A stretch of DNA of 64,000 nucleotides from CAWEQO01 sp963811225. GTDB taxonomy: Bacteria; Chloroflexota; Anaerolineae; Anaerolineales; Anaerolineaceae. Under the pieces are notes generated by a model that made no database searches, had not been told where the DNA came from, and saw only the letters and a list, made by a program, of their open reading frames with translations. Positions 1 through 8,307 of this stretch are shown piece after piece; position 1 is the first letter of the stretch; each line of letters opens with the position of its first letter. Where the stretch lies: positions 186,001 through 250,000 of the forward strand of contig CAWEQO010000011.1 in the NCBI GenBank assembly GCA_963811225.1. Direction: 5' to 3'. Made by a program: the position numbers and the translations under genes.

Positions 1-245
1 CAGAGGCGGGCATCAATCTGCCGCTGCTGGCGCTGTTCGTGGCGGGCGGGATCGTGGGTGCGCTGCTGGTGGCGCTGGTGTTCAATTGGGCGCTGATCAT
101 CCTGACCTCGCTGACCGGCTCGCTGATGGTACTCTCGGATTTGCCGGTGCGCAACACACTCGGCACGGTTCTGTTCATCGCCCTGGCTGTGGTGGGGATG
201 GCGATCCAGTTGGGGTTGACGAGGCATATCAAAAGACTCGGTTAA
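1..245 (+). CDS. C-terminal end of an integral membrane protein (partial)
   Basis: An open frame runs in from the left edge (first codon at base 3) and stops with TAA at 243-245. The visible 80 residues form about two hydrophobic segments separated by a short polar stretch, and end in a basic tail (RHIKRLG). This looks like the C-terminal part of a polytopic inner-membrane protein, possibly of the DUF4203/TMEM198 type, but too little is visible to assign a family. A 29-bp perfect inverted repeat follows 6 bp after the stop. Confidence 0.6.
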   Translation, partial: EAGINLPLLALFVAGGIVGALLVALVFNWALIILTSLTGSLMVLSDLPVRNTLGTVLFIALAVVGMAIQLGLTRHIKRLG

Positions 246-251
246 GAGTCT

Positions 252-318
252 AGAGATTAGAAAACAGTCCTCAGGATGGGTGGTAATCGCCCATCCTGAG
301 GACTGTTTTCTAATCTCT
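252..318. terminator. 29-bp perfect inverted repeat, probable terminator
   Basis: Arms 252-280 and 290-318 are perfectly complementary around a 9-nt loop. It lies between the end of the membrane gene and the promoter of the next gene. There is no clear U-tract, so termination is inferred from position. Confidence 0.6.
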
Positions 319-323
319 GATCC

Positions 324-352
324 TTGAATCCCCGCCCCAATTATTCTATAAT
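324..352 (+). promoter_or_regulatory. Sigma70-type promoter
   Basis: TTGAAT (324-329), a 17-bp spacer and TATAAT (347-352), located 57 bp upstream of the YrdC-like gene. It begins just outside the preceding hairpin. Confidence 0.65.
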
Positions 353-408
353 TAGACATAGATTATCCGATTTACTGGTTTTTAGAGGGGGAAGGGCAGG
401 CAAGGTAA

Positions 409-1254
409 ATGACCCAAGAGCAAATTCAAATCGGACGTTCAGTGCAGGAGCAATCCCACCGGGCCGAGGCGGCACGCCTCATCAAGGATGGCGGCGTGGT
501 CGGGCAGTTCGTGCGTGGGGTATGTATCCTGTGGATCGATGCGGAGAACCGCGCAGCGGCAGACCGGATCTACGAAATCAAAGGAGCCAAACGCCTCGGG
601 CGGCCGTTCAGCGTGCTGCTGGAGACCCACAGCTTTATCAGCATCCTGGATGGGGCAGTAGTCCATCCCGATCTGCACCCATTCTTCTTCGATCCGGATG
701 AGTTGGAGGACCGCCTGGGGGCGCTGTGCATGATCCGGGCGCCCATCCGCAGGGACGTGGCACGGAAACTGCCGGAGTACACCTACACGGAGAGCGAGGA
801 CGGCACCTGTTGGGTGCAGACCTGGGTGCCCTGCGGGCACAAGCCCGGGCGGCAAATACTGGAGGAAATGTGGTCGATTGGGATGCGGCTGCCGGGCGTG
901 ACCTCGATGAACGTCAGCGGCGAGCCGGAAATTGTGGAGCAAGGGGATGGGATGGCGTTCTGCGAGCAGCACGAAGTACCGCTCTTCCTGGAGGATCAGC
1001 TGGATACGGGCAGGGTGCGCGGTTCTTTTCCGATCATTTCCATCGACGCCGATGGCGTACATCTGGTGCGCTCGGGTCACTTTCCCCCGTACATCTTCAA
1101 ATATTTACTGGACGGGACCGAGATCGACCTGTCGCAGGTGCGCCAACCCAAGTATCCGATTGTGAACACGCACTCGGAAGAGACGGCCCGGCGATTACCG
1201 GCAGCGCAGATCCGCCGGGAGATCCTGGAGATGCTGGACGGGGAGATGCCCTGA
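409..1254 (+). CDS. YrdC/Sua5-domain-like protein, divergent
   Basis: 281 residues. The N-terminal half resembles the YrdC/Sua5 (threonylcarbamoyl-AMP synthase) fold. Residues about 20-70 show the family pattern of a helix, a GG turn and then IYEIKGAKRLGRPFSVLL, which matches the KxR...PF/L core. A weak SxNxSGxP-like motif (MNVSGEP) lies near residue 167. The usual PTxTVYGL substrate loop is replaced by QFVRGVCILWID, and the protein extends beyond the roughly 200-residue YrdC core. It may therefore be a paralogue of the tRNA t6A enzyme with a changed substrate. The ATG at 409 follows a purine-rich GGGGGAAGGG stretch. It appears monocistronic, with its own promoter. Confidence 0.6.
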   Translation: MTQEQIQIGRSVQEQSHRAEAARLIKDGGVVGQFVRGVCILWIDAENRAAADRIYEIKGAKRLGRPFSVLLETHSFISILDGAVVHPDLHPFFFDPDELEDRLGALCMIRAPIRRDVARKLPEYTYTESEDGTCWVQTWVPCGHKPGRQILEEMWSIGMRLPGVTSMNVSGEPEIVEQGDGMAFCEQHEVPLFLEDQLDTGRVRGSFPIISIDADGVHLVRSGHFPPYIFKYLLDGTEIDLSQVRQPKYPIVNTHSEETARRLPAAQIRREILEMLDGEMP

Positions 1255-1311
1255 CACAAAGACCTTCCCCTGGCAGTCGATACCCGAGTCAACAGACACA
1301 AATTTTTCGCC

Positions 1312-1317
1312 TATAAT
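1312..1317 (+). promoter_or_regulatory. -10 element for the SDR/GGR operon
   Basis: TATAAT at 1312-1317. At a 17-bp spacing only a weak -35 (TCAACA, 1289-1294) is present. The first start codon lies 67 bp downstream. Confidence 0.45.
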
Positions 1318-1383
1318 GAAGCTTGAATAACATCCTGCGGAACACTCGCCGTGTCCGCAGCACAACGCTCAAGGGGTATGAAA

Positions 1384-2403
1384 ATGCGTGTTTTGATCCT
1401 GGGGGGAACGAAGTTTTTGGGACGGTGGCTGGTCAGTGAGCTGCTGGCACGCGGCCACGAGATCACCTTGTTCAATCGCGGCTTGACCAACCCGCAGCTA
1501 TTTCCACAAGTCATACAAATCCATGGAGACCGCACACGGGACCTATCGGCGCTGGCCGATGGGCGCTGGGACGCGGTGATCGACACCAGCGGGTATGCGC
1601 CCTCGGTAGTGCGCCGCTCGGCGGAGACACTGTCCAAAGCCGTGGAGCGGTATGTCTTCATCTCGACCATCTCGGTGTATGCCGACGTGAGCATGCCCGG
1701 AGTGGATGAGGGGGCCATGCTGGCGATGCTGGCGCCGGACAACCAGACCGAAGAGGTGAACGACGAAACGTACGGTGCGCTGAAGGCGCGCTGCGAGCAA
1801 GTCGTCCAGCAAGCCGCGCCGGGGCGAGCGCTGATTGTGCGGCCGGGGCTGATTGTGGGTCCCTACGACCCCAGCGACCGCTTCACCTACTGGCCGCATC
1901 GGGTGGCCCTGGGCGGCGAAGTGCTGGCGCCCGGACGCCCCGAGCGGTTGATCCAGTTCATCGACGTGCGCGATCTGACCGACTGGATTGTGGACATGGT
2001 TGAAGCGGGCCGAATGGGGATCTACAACGCCACCGGCCCTTCCACCCCAACCACGATGCAGAGCTTGCTGGATACGTGCAAGTCGGTCAGCGGCAGCGAT
2101 GCGGCCTTCACATGGGTCAGCGAGGAATTCCTGCGAAAGCAGGATGTGGGCGCGTGGATGGAGCTGCCTTTGTGGATGCCGGAGCATGAACCGGCCAATG
2201 GCGGTTTCTTCGGGATCGACATCAGCAAAGCGATCGCAGCCGGACTGCGCTTCCGCCCACTGCCGGACACGGTGCGCGCCACGCTGGAATGGGACCAGAC
2301 CCTGGAAGCGGACCGGGAGTGGCGGGCTGGACTGACGGTCGAGCGCGAGACCGACCTGCTGATGCTGTGGCACGAGCAGCAGGGAGACCGAACGGATGTA
2401 TGA
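1384..2403 (+). CDS. NAD-dependent epimerase/dehydratase (atypical SDR)
   Basis: 339 residues from the ATG at 1384, chosen because AAGGGG (1371-1376) sits 7 bp upstream. An in-frame ATG at 1378 is too close to that site. The N-terminus (MRVLILGGTKFLGRWLV) is a Rossmann dinucleotide fold with a GGTxFLG turn, and YxxxK is present as YGALK near residue 133. The protein resembles atypical extended SDRs of the isoflavone-reductase/mRNA-binding (CSP41-like) type. The substrate is unknown. The last codons overlap the next gene by 8 bp, so the two are translationally coupled. Confidence 0.75.
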   Translation: MRVLILGGTKFLGRWLVSELLARGHEITLFNRGLTNPQLFPQVIQIHGDRTRDLSALADGRWDAVIDTSGYAPSVVRRSAETLSKAVERYVFISTISVYADVSMPGVDEGAMLAMLAPDNQTEEVNDETYGALKARCEQVVQQAAPGRALIVRPGLIVGPYDPSDRFTYWPHRVALGGEVLAPGRPERLIQFIDVRDLTDWIVDMVEAGRMGIYNATGPSTPTTMQSLLDTCKSVSGSDAAFTWVSEEFLRKQDVGAWMELPLWMPEHEPANGGFFGIDISKAIAAGLRFRPLPDTVRATLEWDQTLEADREWRAGLTVERETDLLMLWHEQQGDRTDV

Positions 2404-3565
2404 CGTCATCGTCATCGGAGCCGGGCCGGCCGGGTCGGTGCTGGCGCACCAGCTGGCTAGCGCCGGGGCCCGGGTGCTGCAATTGGAGAAAGCCCGCCTG
2501 CCGCGCTACAAGACCTGCGGCGGTGGGGTGACGATCAAGGGGGTCGAACAACTGCCGTTCGACGCCTCGGCGGCGATTGAGACCGTGGCGACGGGCGGCA
2601 CGCTCAGCTATGGGGGCAAAGAACTGGCGCGGGCGAACCTGCCCAAACCGGCAGCCTGGCTGGTGATGCGCGACCGCTTCGACCAGCTGCTGGCCGAACA
2701 GGCGGTTGGGGCCGGGGTAGAGCTGATGCAAGGCATAGCGGTCAGCGCTGTGGAACAAGATGACACCGGTGTGACGGTCACGGCCGGGCGCGAGCGGTTC
2801 CGGGCCAGACTGCTGGCGGCAGCGGACGGGGTCAACTCGCTGGCGGTGCGGGCAGCCGGGCTGCTGCCGGAGCGCCAGGTGGGCACGGCCATCGAGCAGG
2901 AAGTGGTCGTGCCGGACGCAGCCATGCAGGCGCAGGGAGCGTACGTCACCTTCGATTTCGGGGCGATCCCGGGAGGGTACGGCTGGGTTTTTCCCAAGCG
3001 CGAGCACCTCTCGGTAGGTGTATTCCAGGCCGCGCCGGGCAAAGCGCCCCACTTGCGCGATCACCTGGAGCAGTTTATCGCCGGCCAGCCACTGCTGAAT
3101 GACCTCAAAGTGCTGCACTCGCAGGGCCATCGCATCCCGCTGGGCGGCCAGCGCGCCCTACTGCACAACCGGCGCATCCTGGCCGTGGGTGACGCGGCCA
3201 ACCTTGCCGATCCCTGGCTGGGCGAGGGCATCTATTACGCCATCCGCAGCGCACGGATAGCTGCGCCGCGGATGCTGACCGCACTGGATGGGGGCGATTT
3301 GGATTTATCTGGCTATACGCAACAGATTTGGCGAGAATTAATGCCGGAGTTCCGGCATGCCCGCTACATTGCAGCCATCCTATACCGCGTCCCGGGGCTA
3401 ACCTCCACCCTGCTGGGGCGCGTCCCAGCGCTGCAGCAGGCGGTGTTCGATGCGGTACGTGGGGACATCAGCATCCGGCAGCTGAATTATTGGATCGTGC
3501 GCCACGTGCCGCAGATTTTGGCGCGTTCCGCCAGGAAAAACTCTCACGCAAAGTTCGCCAGATAG
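2396..3565 (+). CDS. Geranylgeranyl reductase-family FAD-dependent oxidoreductase
   Basis: 389 residues. The N-terminal FAD-binding motif is VIVIGAGPAGSVLA, followed by a glutamate at the end of beta-2 (LEKARLPRYKTCGGG). The CGGG motif is typical of the ChlP/geranylgeranyl reductase family, and the second FAD motif is GDAANLADPWLGEGI. Relatives reduce prenyl chains of chlorophylls, quinones or archaeal-type lipids. In a non-phototroph a quinone or carotenoid-like isoprenoid is more likely, which is inference. It overlaps the SDR gene by 8 bp. The final ten or so codons (RKNSHAKFAR) are encoded by one arm of the downstream palindrome. Confidence 0.8.
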   Translation: MYDVIVIGAGPAGSVLAHQLASAGARVLQLEKARLPRYKTCGGGVTIKGVEQLPFDASAAIETVATGGTLSYGGKELARANLPKPAAWLVMRDRFDQLLAEQAVGAGVELMQGIAVSAVEQDDTGVTVTAGRERFRARLLAAADGVNSLAVRAAGLLPERQVGTAIEQEVVVPDAAMQAQGAYVTFDFGAIPGGYGWVFPKREHLSVGVFQAAPGKAPHLRDHLEQFIAGQPLLNDLKVLHSQGHRIPLGGQRALLHNRRILAVGDAANLADPWLGEGIYYAIRSARIAAPRMLTALDGGDLDLSGYTQQIWRELMPEFRHARYIAAILYRVPGLTSTLLGRVPALQQAVFDAVRGDISIRQLNYWIVRHVPQILARSARKNSHAKFAR

Positions 3566-3638
3566 CGCCAGGAACGCAAAGCTCTAGATTAATCTTTACG
3601 TTCCTGGGCTGCTTCGCGAACTTTGCGTGAGAGTTTTT
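3536..3638. terminator. Composite inverted repeat between convergent genes
   Basis: Outer arms 3536-3558 and 3616-3638 are a perfect 23-bp match ending in T5. A nested inner stem (CCAGGAACG / CGTTCCTGG) has one mismatch. The left arm lies inside the GGR coding end, and the right arm touches the stop of the convergent Rieske gene, so it probably terminates both directions. Confidence 0.75.
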
Positions 3639-4614
3639 AAATCTGTCCGTTTGCCTCTAGAAGCTGTTGGCGGCGGCGGCGGTAGGTCAGAATGGCGCGG
3701 TCGCACTGCATGATCTTCTCGCCCATCTTGAGGCTGGATTTTTTGGGCTGCTGCCCGATCACGACGCGGTGGTCCTGATTGAGGATGACGGTGTTGCCCC
3801 ACCGCATGAACAGGTTGACCAGATCACGCAGGAGCGGGAGGCGCACAAAGGCCTGGTAGCCGCGGACGTAGGCGATGCCATTCTCCTCATCGACAGGGAC
3901 GAAAGCCAGGAAGATATGCAGATCGTCGCCGAGCCAGTTGTGCCAGGTGTTGGGGAAGCGGAACTGGAGCAGCGCGTGATCGGTGGGGGCGGGCAGATCC
4001 TCGGCTTTGCTAGGGGGGACGCCATCATCCGGACGATAGCGGGGCCAGACTTCGAGCAGATCATCCTCCAGGCGCACATGCGGGCCATCCACAACCGGCG
4101 AAAGGCCGCGGCCAATGGTGGTGTTGTGTACAAAAGGCACGTGGGCCACATCGAGCTGATTTTCGATCATGCGGGAGTAGTGCACAGGCCAGTGCTGGCG
4201 GATGGTCTGGTAGCTGCAGCCGTCGTGAATGGCGTCGAAGAACCTGGGCGGTTGGAGATCACCCTCAGGCTCGCCCCAGAAGATCCAGATCAGGTCGTGG
4301 GCCTCGTAGGTGGGGTAGGTGGCAGCCCGCAGCGCCTTGGGGATGTCGCCATTTTTTCCATAGGCGGGAAGGTAGCTGCAGCTGCCGGCAGCGTCGTACT
4401 CGAAGCCGTGGAAGGGACAGGCCAGGGCATCGCCATGCACTTTGCCTTGATGCAGCCGGGCGCCCAGGTGAGGGCAGGTATCCCGCATACAGACGACGCG
4501 CCCATCCAACTGCCGCCAGAAGACCAGCTTTTCACCCAGGCGGGTGACGCCCAGCGGTCGCCGGGATTTGACCTCGTTGGATTCTAAAACGACGTACCAC
4601 TGGTTGCGGATCAT
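3637..4614 (-). CDS. Rieske [2Fe-2S] non-haem iron oxygenase
   Basis: 325 residues. The N-terminal Rieske domain has both cluster motifs, CPHLGARLH (about 47-55) and CPFHGFEYD (about 66-74). The catalytic part has ENQLDVAHVPFVHN near residue 150, which supplies the bridging Asp and the two His ligands of the mononuclear iron. The overall design is that of ring-hydroxylating or demethylating oxygenases of the PaO/VanA type. No reductase partner lies nearby and the substrate is unknown. The start is supported by AAGGAG 7 bp upstream of the ATG. It runs convergent to the GGR gene. Confidence 0.85.
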   Translation of the reverse strand: MIRNQWYVVLESNEVKSRRPLGVTRLGEKLVFWRQLDGRVVCMRDTCPHLGARLHQGKVHGDALACPFHGFEYDAAGSCSYLPAYGKNGDIPKALRAATYPTYEAHDLIWIFWGEPEGDLQPPRFFDAIHDGCSYQTIRQHWPVHYSRMIENQLDVAHVPFVHNTTIGRGLSPVVDGPHVRLEDDLLEVWPRYRPDDGVPPSKAEDLPAPTDHALLQFRFPNTWHNWLGDDLHIFLAFVPVDEENGIAYVRGYQAFVRLPLLRDLVNLFMRWGNTVILNQDHRVVIGQQPKKSSLKMGEKIMQCDRAILTYRRRRQQLLEANGQI

Positions 4615-4640
4615 GACTCACTCCTTTCGTGAGAATCATG

Positions 4641-4692
4641 CATTTGAGCCAGGATACGGTTGTCGAACGACAACCGTATCCTGGCTCAAATG
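4641..4692. repeat. 25-bp perfect palindrome, 2-nt loop
   Basis: Arms 4641-4665 and 4668-4692 match perfectly. It lies between the acyl-CoA synthetase stop (4696) and the Rieske start (4614), both on the minus strand, and fills most of the gap. Confidence 0.8.
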
Positions 4693-4695
4693 AAG

Positions 4696-6798
4696 CTAAC
4701 TTAAGATCACGCGGGCATCCAGGGCGATGACGCCCTGGCCTTCCGGGAGAACGAGCAGCGGGTTGACCTCCATCTCTTCGATCTGGGGGAAGTCGAGAGC
4801 AAGCCGGCCCAGGCGCAGGATCACGTCGACCACAGCGTCGAGATCGGCTTTGGGCTGGCCGCGGAAACCGGTCAGCAAGCGATAGGCGTGGGTCTGTTGG
4901 ATCATTTCCAGGGCGCCGGCGCGGGAGAGCGGAGCCACCCGGAAGGAGACATCACCGAACAGCTCGACGTAGATGCCACCCAGGCCGAACATCAGCAGTG
5001 GGCCGAAGGAGGGGTCACGGCGCATACCGACGATCACCTCGGCCCCCTGCTTGAGCGGGACCATGGTCTCGATCAGCGCACCCTCCAGGCGGGCGCTCGG
5101 GTGCGAGCGGCCGATGCGCTCCATCAGATCCGCATAGGCAGACTTGACCTCGTCCTCGCTGGTCAGGTTCAGGACGATGCCGCCCGCGTCGGACTTATGC
5201 AGAATGTCGGGCGAGACGATCTTCAACACAACCGGGAAACCGACCTGACGGGCAACCCTGGCCGCCTCTTCGGCGGAGTGGGCAGCGCCGCCGGGTACCA
5301 GCGGTATGCCGTAAGCGGACAGCAGCGGGCGGCTGTAAGCCTCGCTCAGGTTCTTCTCGCTGCCGACCTGCTCCAGGGCTACGACGGCGGCGGCCGCATC
5401 CAAGCCTTGCAACTGCAAGGGTGGCTCGGGCTCGGAGGCCAGCCAGCTTGCATAGCGACGCATAGCGCCGAGCACGCTGCCAACCGACTCGGGGAAGACG
5501 TACATGGGCACGTGGAATTCGTGCAGCAGTTGGCGGGCCTCGCCGACGCTGGACTCACCCATGAAGCAGGCGATGATGGTCTTGCTGGAGGTCTGGGCGA
5601 CCTCACCGATGGCGCGGGCCACCTCGGCCGGATTGACCAGGGCCTGCGGCACCAGGATCGCCAGGGCGGCGTCGACGCCGGGGTCGGCCAGGGCGACCTG
5701 GAGGGCACGGGCATACTCGGGCGGCTCGGCCCCGCCGAGCATGTCGATCGGGTTGCCAACCTGAGCGGCCGGGTTGAGGAAGGCGCGGAGACTGGCCTGG
5801 GTCTCAGCGGAGAAGTCGGCCAGGAGCATGCCGGCTGAGGCCAGACTGTCGGAGGCCAGGGCGGCGGGGCCACCGGCGTTGGTCAAAATGGCGACGCACT
5901 GACCCTGAGGCAGGGGCTGATAGTCGAGCGCCATGGAGATGTCGAACAGCTCGGCGGTCGAATTGGCTTCGATCACGCCGCTCTGACGAAAGGCTGCGTC
6001 AAAGGAGGCATGCGAACCGGCCAGAGAGCCGGTGTGGGAAGACACGGCCCGAGCGCCCGCCTGGGTGCGCCCGGCTTTCAAGACCACCACCGGCTTCTTA
6101 CGGGTCACCCGGCGGCTGACCTCCATGAAGCGCCGGCCGTCCTTAATGCCCTCAACGTAGCAGGCAATCACACCCACGTTGGGGTCGTTGCCGAGATATT
6201 CGATCATGTCGGTCTCGCTGACGTCGGCCTCATTGCCAAGACTGGCGAAGTGCGAGAAGCCGACGCCCTTGTTGCGGATGTAATCGACCACCCCACCGGC
6301 AACTGCGCCGGATTGGGAGACGAAGGCGATGCGGCCGAGGCGGGGGATGCCCTGGATGAAGGTGGTATTGACGCCGGTGTTGAGGTCCATAGTGCCGACG
6401 CAGTTCGGCCCAATCAGGCGCATGCCATACTGGCGGGCGATGGTGACACACTCGCGCTCCAGCTCGGCGCCCTCTTTGCCGACCTCTTTGAAACCGCCGG
6501 AGATGATCACGGCGACGCGCACGCCGCGCTCGCCGCAGTCTCGAACGATCTCGGGCGTGGCCGGGGCGGGGACGACGATCACCGCCAGGTCGACCGGGTC
6601 GGGAACCTGCGAGATGTCGGCGTAGCTGGGCAGGCCGAGGATCTCATCGGCGCGGGGATTGACCGGATAGATCTTGCCCTGATAGCCGTATTGGAGGATG
6701 TTGCGCAAGATGCCGTGGCTGAGCTTGTTGGGGCTGGCGGATGCGCCAATCACGGCGACGCCGCGCGGGGCGAAAAACAGCGACAGATGGTTATCCAT
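4696..6798 (-). CDS. Acetate/acyl-CoA ligase (ADP-forming), alpha-beta fusion
   Basis: 700 residues from the ATG at 6798, which has GGAGAGG just upstream; a longer in-frame reading lacks support. Order of domains: CoA-binding Rossmann domain (residues 1-100; FxPRGVAVIGASA), two succinyl-CoA-ligase-like domains (about 130-450), and a C-terminal ATP-grasp_5 domain (about 480-700; SDAGGIVLNL, EMEVNPLLVL). The phospho-histidine loop is visible as SSHTGSLAGS near residue 255. It converts acyl-CoA, ADP and Pi to acid, CoA and ATP (substrate-level phosphorylation), or the reverse, in the cytoplasm. It is monocistronic with a strong promoter. Related protein acetyltransferases share this layout but carry a GNAT domain, which is absent here. 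Confidence 0.85.
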   Translation of the reverse strand: MDNHLSLFFAPRGVAVIGASASPNKLSHGILRNILQYGYQGKIYPVNPRADEILGLPSYADISQVPDPVDLAVIVVPAPATPEIVRDCGERGVRVAVIISGGFKEVGKEGAELERECVTIARQYGMRLIGPNCVGTMDLNTGVNTTFIQGIPRLGRIAFVSQSGAVAGGVVDYIRNKGVGFSHFASLGNEADVSETDMIEYLGNDPNVGVIACYVEGIKDGRRFMEVSRRVTRKKPVVVLKAGRTQAGARAVSSHTGSLAGSHASFDAAFRQSGVIEANSTAELFDISMALDYQPLPQGQCVAILTNAGGPAALASDSLASAGMLLADFSAETQASLRAFLNPAAQVGNPIDMLGGAEPPEYARALQVALADPGVDAALAILVPQALVNPAEVARAIGEVAQTSSKTIIACFMGESSVGEARQLLHEFHVPMYVFPESVGSVLGAMRRYASWLASEPEPPLQLQGLDAAAAVVALEQVGSEKNLSEAYSRPLLSAYGIPLVPGGAAHSAEEAARVARQVGFPVVLKIVSPDILHKSDAGGIVLNLTSEDEVKSAYADLMERIGRSHPSARLEGALIETMVPLKQGAEVIVGMRRDPSFGPLLMFGLGGIYVELFGDVSFRVAPLSRAGALEMIQQTHAYRLLTGFRGQPKADLDAVVDVILRLGRLALDFPQIEEMEVNPLLVLPEGQGVIALDARVILS

Positions 6799-6832
6799 GA
6801 CCTCTCCGAGAGTGAATTGTGGTTCAAGGATG

Positions 6833-6861
6833 AATATAGCGGGGAAGGGGATGGTTGTCAA
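6833..6861 (-). promoter_or_regulatory. Sigma70-type promoter of the acyl-CoA ligase gene
   Basis: On the minus strand: TTGACA (6856-6861), 17-bp spacer, TATATT (6833-6838). The predicted leader is about 30 nt. Confidence 0.75.
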
Positions 6862-6870
6862 TGGGGTGAT

Positions 6871-6919
6871 AGAGAGTAGAGAACAGTCAAAAAAGCGCTT
6901 TGACTGTTCTCTACTCTCT
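6871..6919. repeat. 21-bp perfect inverted repeat between divergent genes
   Basis: Arms 6871-6891 and 6899-6919. It lies between the two outward-facing promoters of the acyl-CoA ligase and pfk genes, so it cannot be an ordinary 3' terminator. Confidence 0.75.
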
Positions 6920-6929
6920 GCTCTCTATT

Positions 6930-6938
6930 TGGTACAAT
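6930..6938 (+). promoter_or_regulatory. Extended -10 promoter for pfk
   Basis: TGG followed by TACAAT (6933-6938), a TGn-extended -10, with no recognisable -35. The pfk start is 39 bp downstream. Confidence 0.45.
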
Positions 6939-6976
6939 GTCTCAGAGGGGGAACTATCGCCATGGGAGGAAGCATC

Positions 6977-8068
6977 ATGAAACGTCTGGCAATCTCAACC
7001 GGTGGGGGCGACGCGCCCGGGCTGAACGCTGTGATCCGAGCGGCGGTCAAGACCGCCATCTACGACTATAACGTGGAGGTCCTGGGCATTCGGAACGGAC
7101 TGGATGGGCTGTTCGAGGAGGGAGGAGTGTATCCACTGACGATCTCGTCGGTGCGAGGCATCTTACCCAGGGGCGGCACGATCCTCGGGGCGGCGAACCG
7201 CGGCAATCCGTTCAAGCAGAAGGTGGAAAAGGCCGGAGAAACCGTGATCGTCGACCGGACGCAGGCGTACGTCGATGCGATCGATGGGCTGGACATCGAC
7301 GGGTTGATCCTGGTAGGCGGCGACGGCACGCTGGGGATTGGGCTGAAGCTGATCGAGCATGGCATCCCGATTGTGGGCGTGCCGAAGACCATCGACAATG
7401 ATGTGGGCGGCACGGATTACACCTTCGGCTTCGACACGGCCGCCAGCATTGCCATGGACGCCATCGACCGGCTGCATTCAACGGCGGAGGCGCACCACCG
7501 GGTAATGATCCTGGAGCTGATGGGCCGGGATGCGGGGTTCATCGCCCTGACCGCCGGGTTAGCGGGCGGCGCAGACGTGATCCTGATCCCGGAAATCCCG
7601 TTCGAGTTCAAGTACGTGTGCAAAAAGATCCAGGAGCGGGTAGCGCGCGGCACATATTTCAGCATCATCTCGGCTTCGGAGGGGGCCAAACCGGCGGGCG
7701 AGGAGAAGAGTTACACACGCAAAGGCAGCGCCACGACCCAGCCGCGGCTGGGCGGCATCGGCCAGCGGGTGGCGGACGAGGTGGCCGAATCGTGTGGAGT
7801 GGAGACGCGGGTAACCGTGCTGGGACACTTGCAGCGGGGCGGCAGCCCGACCGTGTTCGACCGGTCGCTGGCGACGCGCTACGGCTCGGAGGCGGTGCGT
7901 CTGGCGGCGGCCGGGGGGTATGGTCGCATGGTGGCGCTGCACGGTACCGACATCACCAGCGTGACGATCGAAGAGGCGGTGCGGGTGCCCAAGCGGGTGG
8001 ATGTGAATGGGGATATGGTGCAGACGGCAAGGTCTTTGGGGATTTCGTTTGGAGATCAACAATCGTAG
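6977..8068 (+). CDS. pfkA: 6-phosphofructokinase (group with Gly104/Lys124 signature)
   Basis: 363 residues from the ATG at 6977, chosen for GGGAGGA (6964-6970) 6 bp upstream. It phosphorylates fructose 6-phosphate to fructose 1,6-bisphosphate in glycolysis. Visible motifs: STGGGDAPGLN (phosphate loop), GGDGT (donor site), PKTIDND (catalytic loop) and MGRDAGFIAL. The GGDG glycine is typical of ATP users and the PKTIDND lysine of PPi users, so the donor cannot be read with certainty. Mixed G/K enzymes are known and several use ATP. Monocistronic. Confidence 0.9.
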   Translation: MKRLAISTGGGDAPGLNAVIRAAVKTAIYDYNVEVLGIRNGLDGLFEEGGVYPLTISSVRGILPRGGTILGAANRGNPFKQKVEKAGETVIVDRTQAYVDAIDGLDIDGLILVGGDGTLGIGLKLIEHGIPIVGVPKTIDNDVGGTDYTFGFDTAASIAMDAIDRLHSTAEAHHRVMILELMGRDAGFIALTAGLAGGADVILIPEIPFEFKYVCKKIQERVARGTYFSIISASEGAKPAGEEKSYTRKGSATTQPRLGGIGQRVADEVAESCGVETRVTVLGHLQRGGSPTVFDRSLATRYGSEAVRLAAAGGYGRMVALHGTDITSVTIEEAVRVPKRVDVNGDMVQTARSLGISFGDQQS

Positions 8069-8109
8069 AGGAAAACGGCAGCGGTGTAAAGCTCTTCTTT
8101 GAGCGCCCT

Positions 8110-8184
8110 TGCCTCAGCGCCTGTGCGTTATGCGCTTAAAAGTGGAGAGCCGCCTTGCGGCGGCTCCCCTTTTTGCGCTGAGGC
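8110..8184. terminator. Nested hairpin at the pfk 3' end
   Basis: Inner stem GAGCCGCC/GGCGGCTC (8147-8154 with 8159-8166) is followed on the plus strand by CCCTTTTT. An outer stem pairs 8110-8120 with 8175-8185. It probably terminates pfk from the left and the small minus-strand transcript from the right. Confidence 0.7.
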
Positions 8185-8187
8185 ACC

Positions 8188-8241
8188 CTACTCAATCACG
8201 AGGAGGGATGCCTCAGCGCGGAACTTAGAACTACTATCCAT
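8188..8241 (-). CDS. Candidate 17-residue small ORF with strong ribosome binding site
   Basis: The minus strand encodes MDSSSKFRAEASLLVIE, starting at 8241 and stopping with TAG at 8188. AGGAGGTG (8251-8258) lies 9 bp upstream, which is ideal spacing; another in-frame ATG at 8250 abuts it. Upstream are a short hairpin (8281-8298, GTGCTGA/TCAGCAC) and a TTGACA promoter. Downstream is a terminator-like hairpin. The whole is a compact unit of promoter, leader hairpin, SD, ORF and hairpin. No family is recognised. It could be a leader peptide, a small protein, or an incidental ORF on a small RNA. Confidence 0.45.
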   Translation of the reverse strand: MDSSSKFRAEASLLVIE

Positions 8242-8307
8242 TGTAGACATCACCTCCTCTGTATAAGATGGCAATTTGTGGTGCTGATTGCTCAGCACGT
8301 TGAGACT

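Noticed and set aside
1543..2415. Long minus-strand open frame opposite the SDR gene
   Set aside because: Low-complexity, Arg/His/Pro-rich translation with no domain; typical antisense shadow of a GC-rich gene. Many similar ones (e.g. 20051-21073, 25539-27548, 29034-30311, 42572-43915) were set aside for the same reason.
7559..8062. Antisense frame at the pfk 3' end as target of the small minus-strand transcript
   Set aside because: Shadow of pfk without a start signal; the small transcript probably ends at the hairpin before it.
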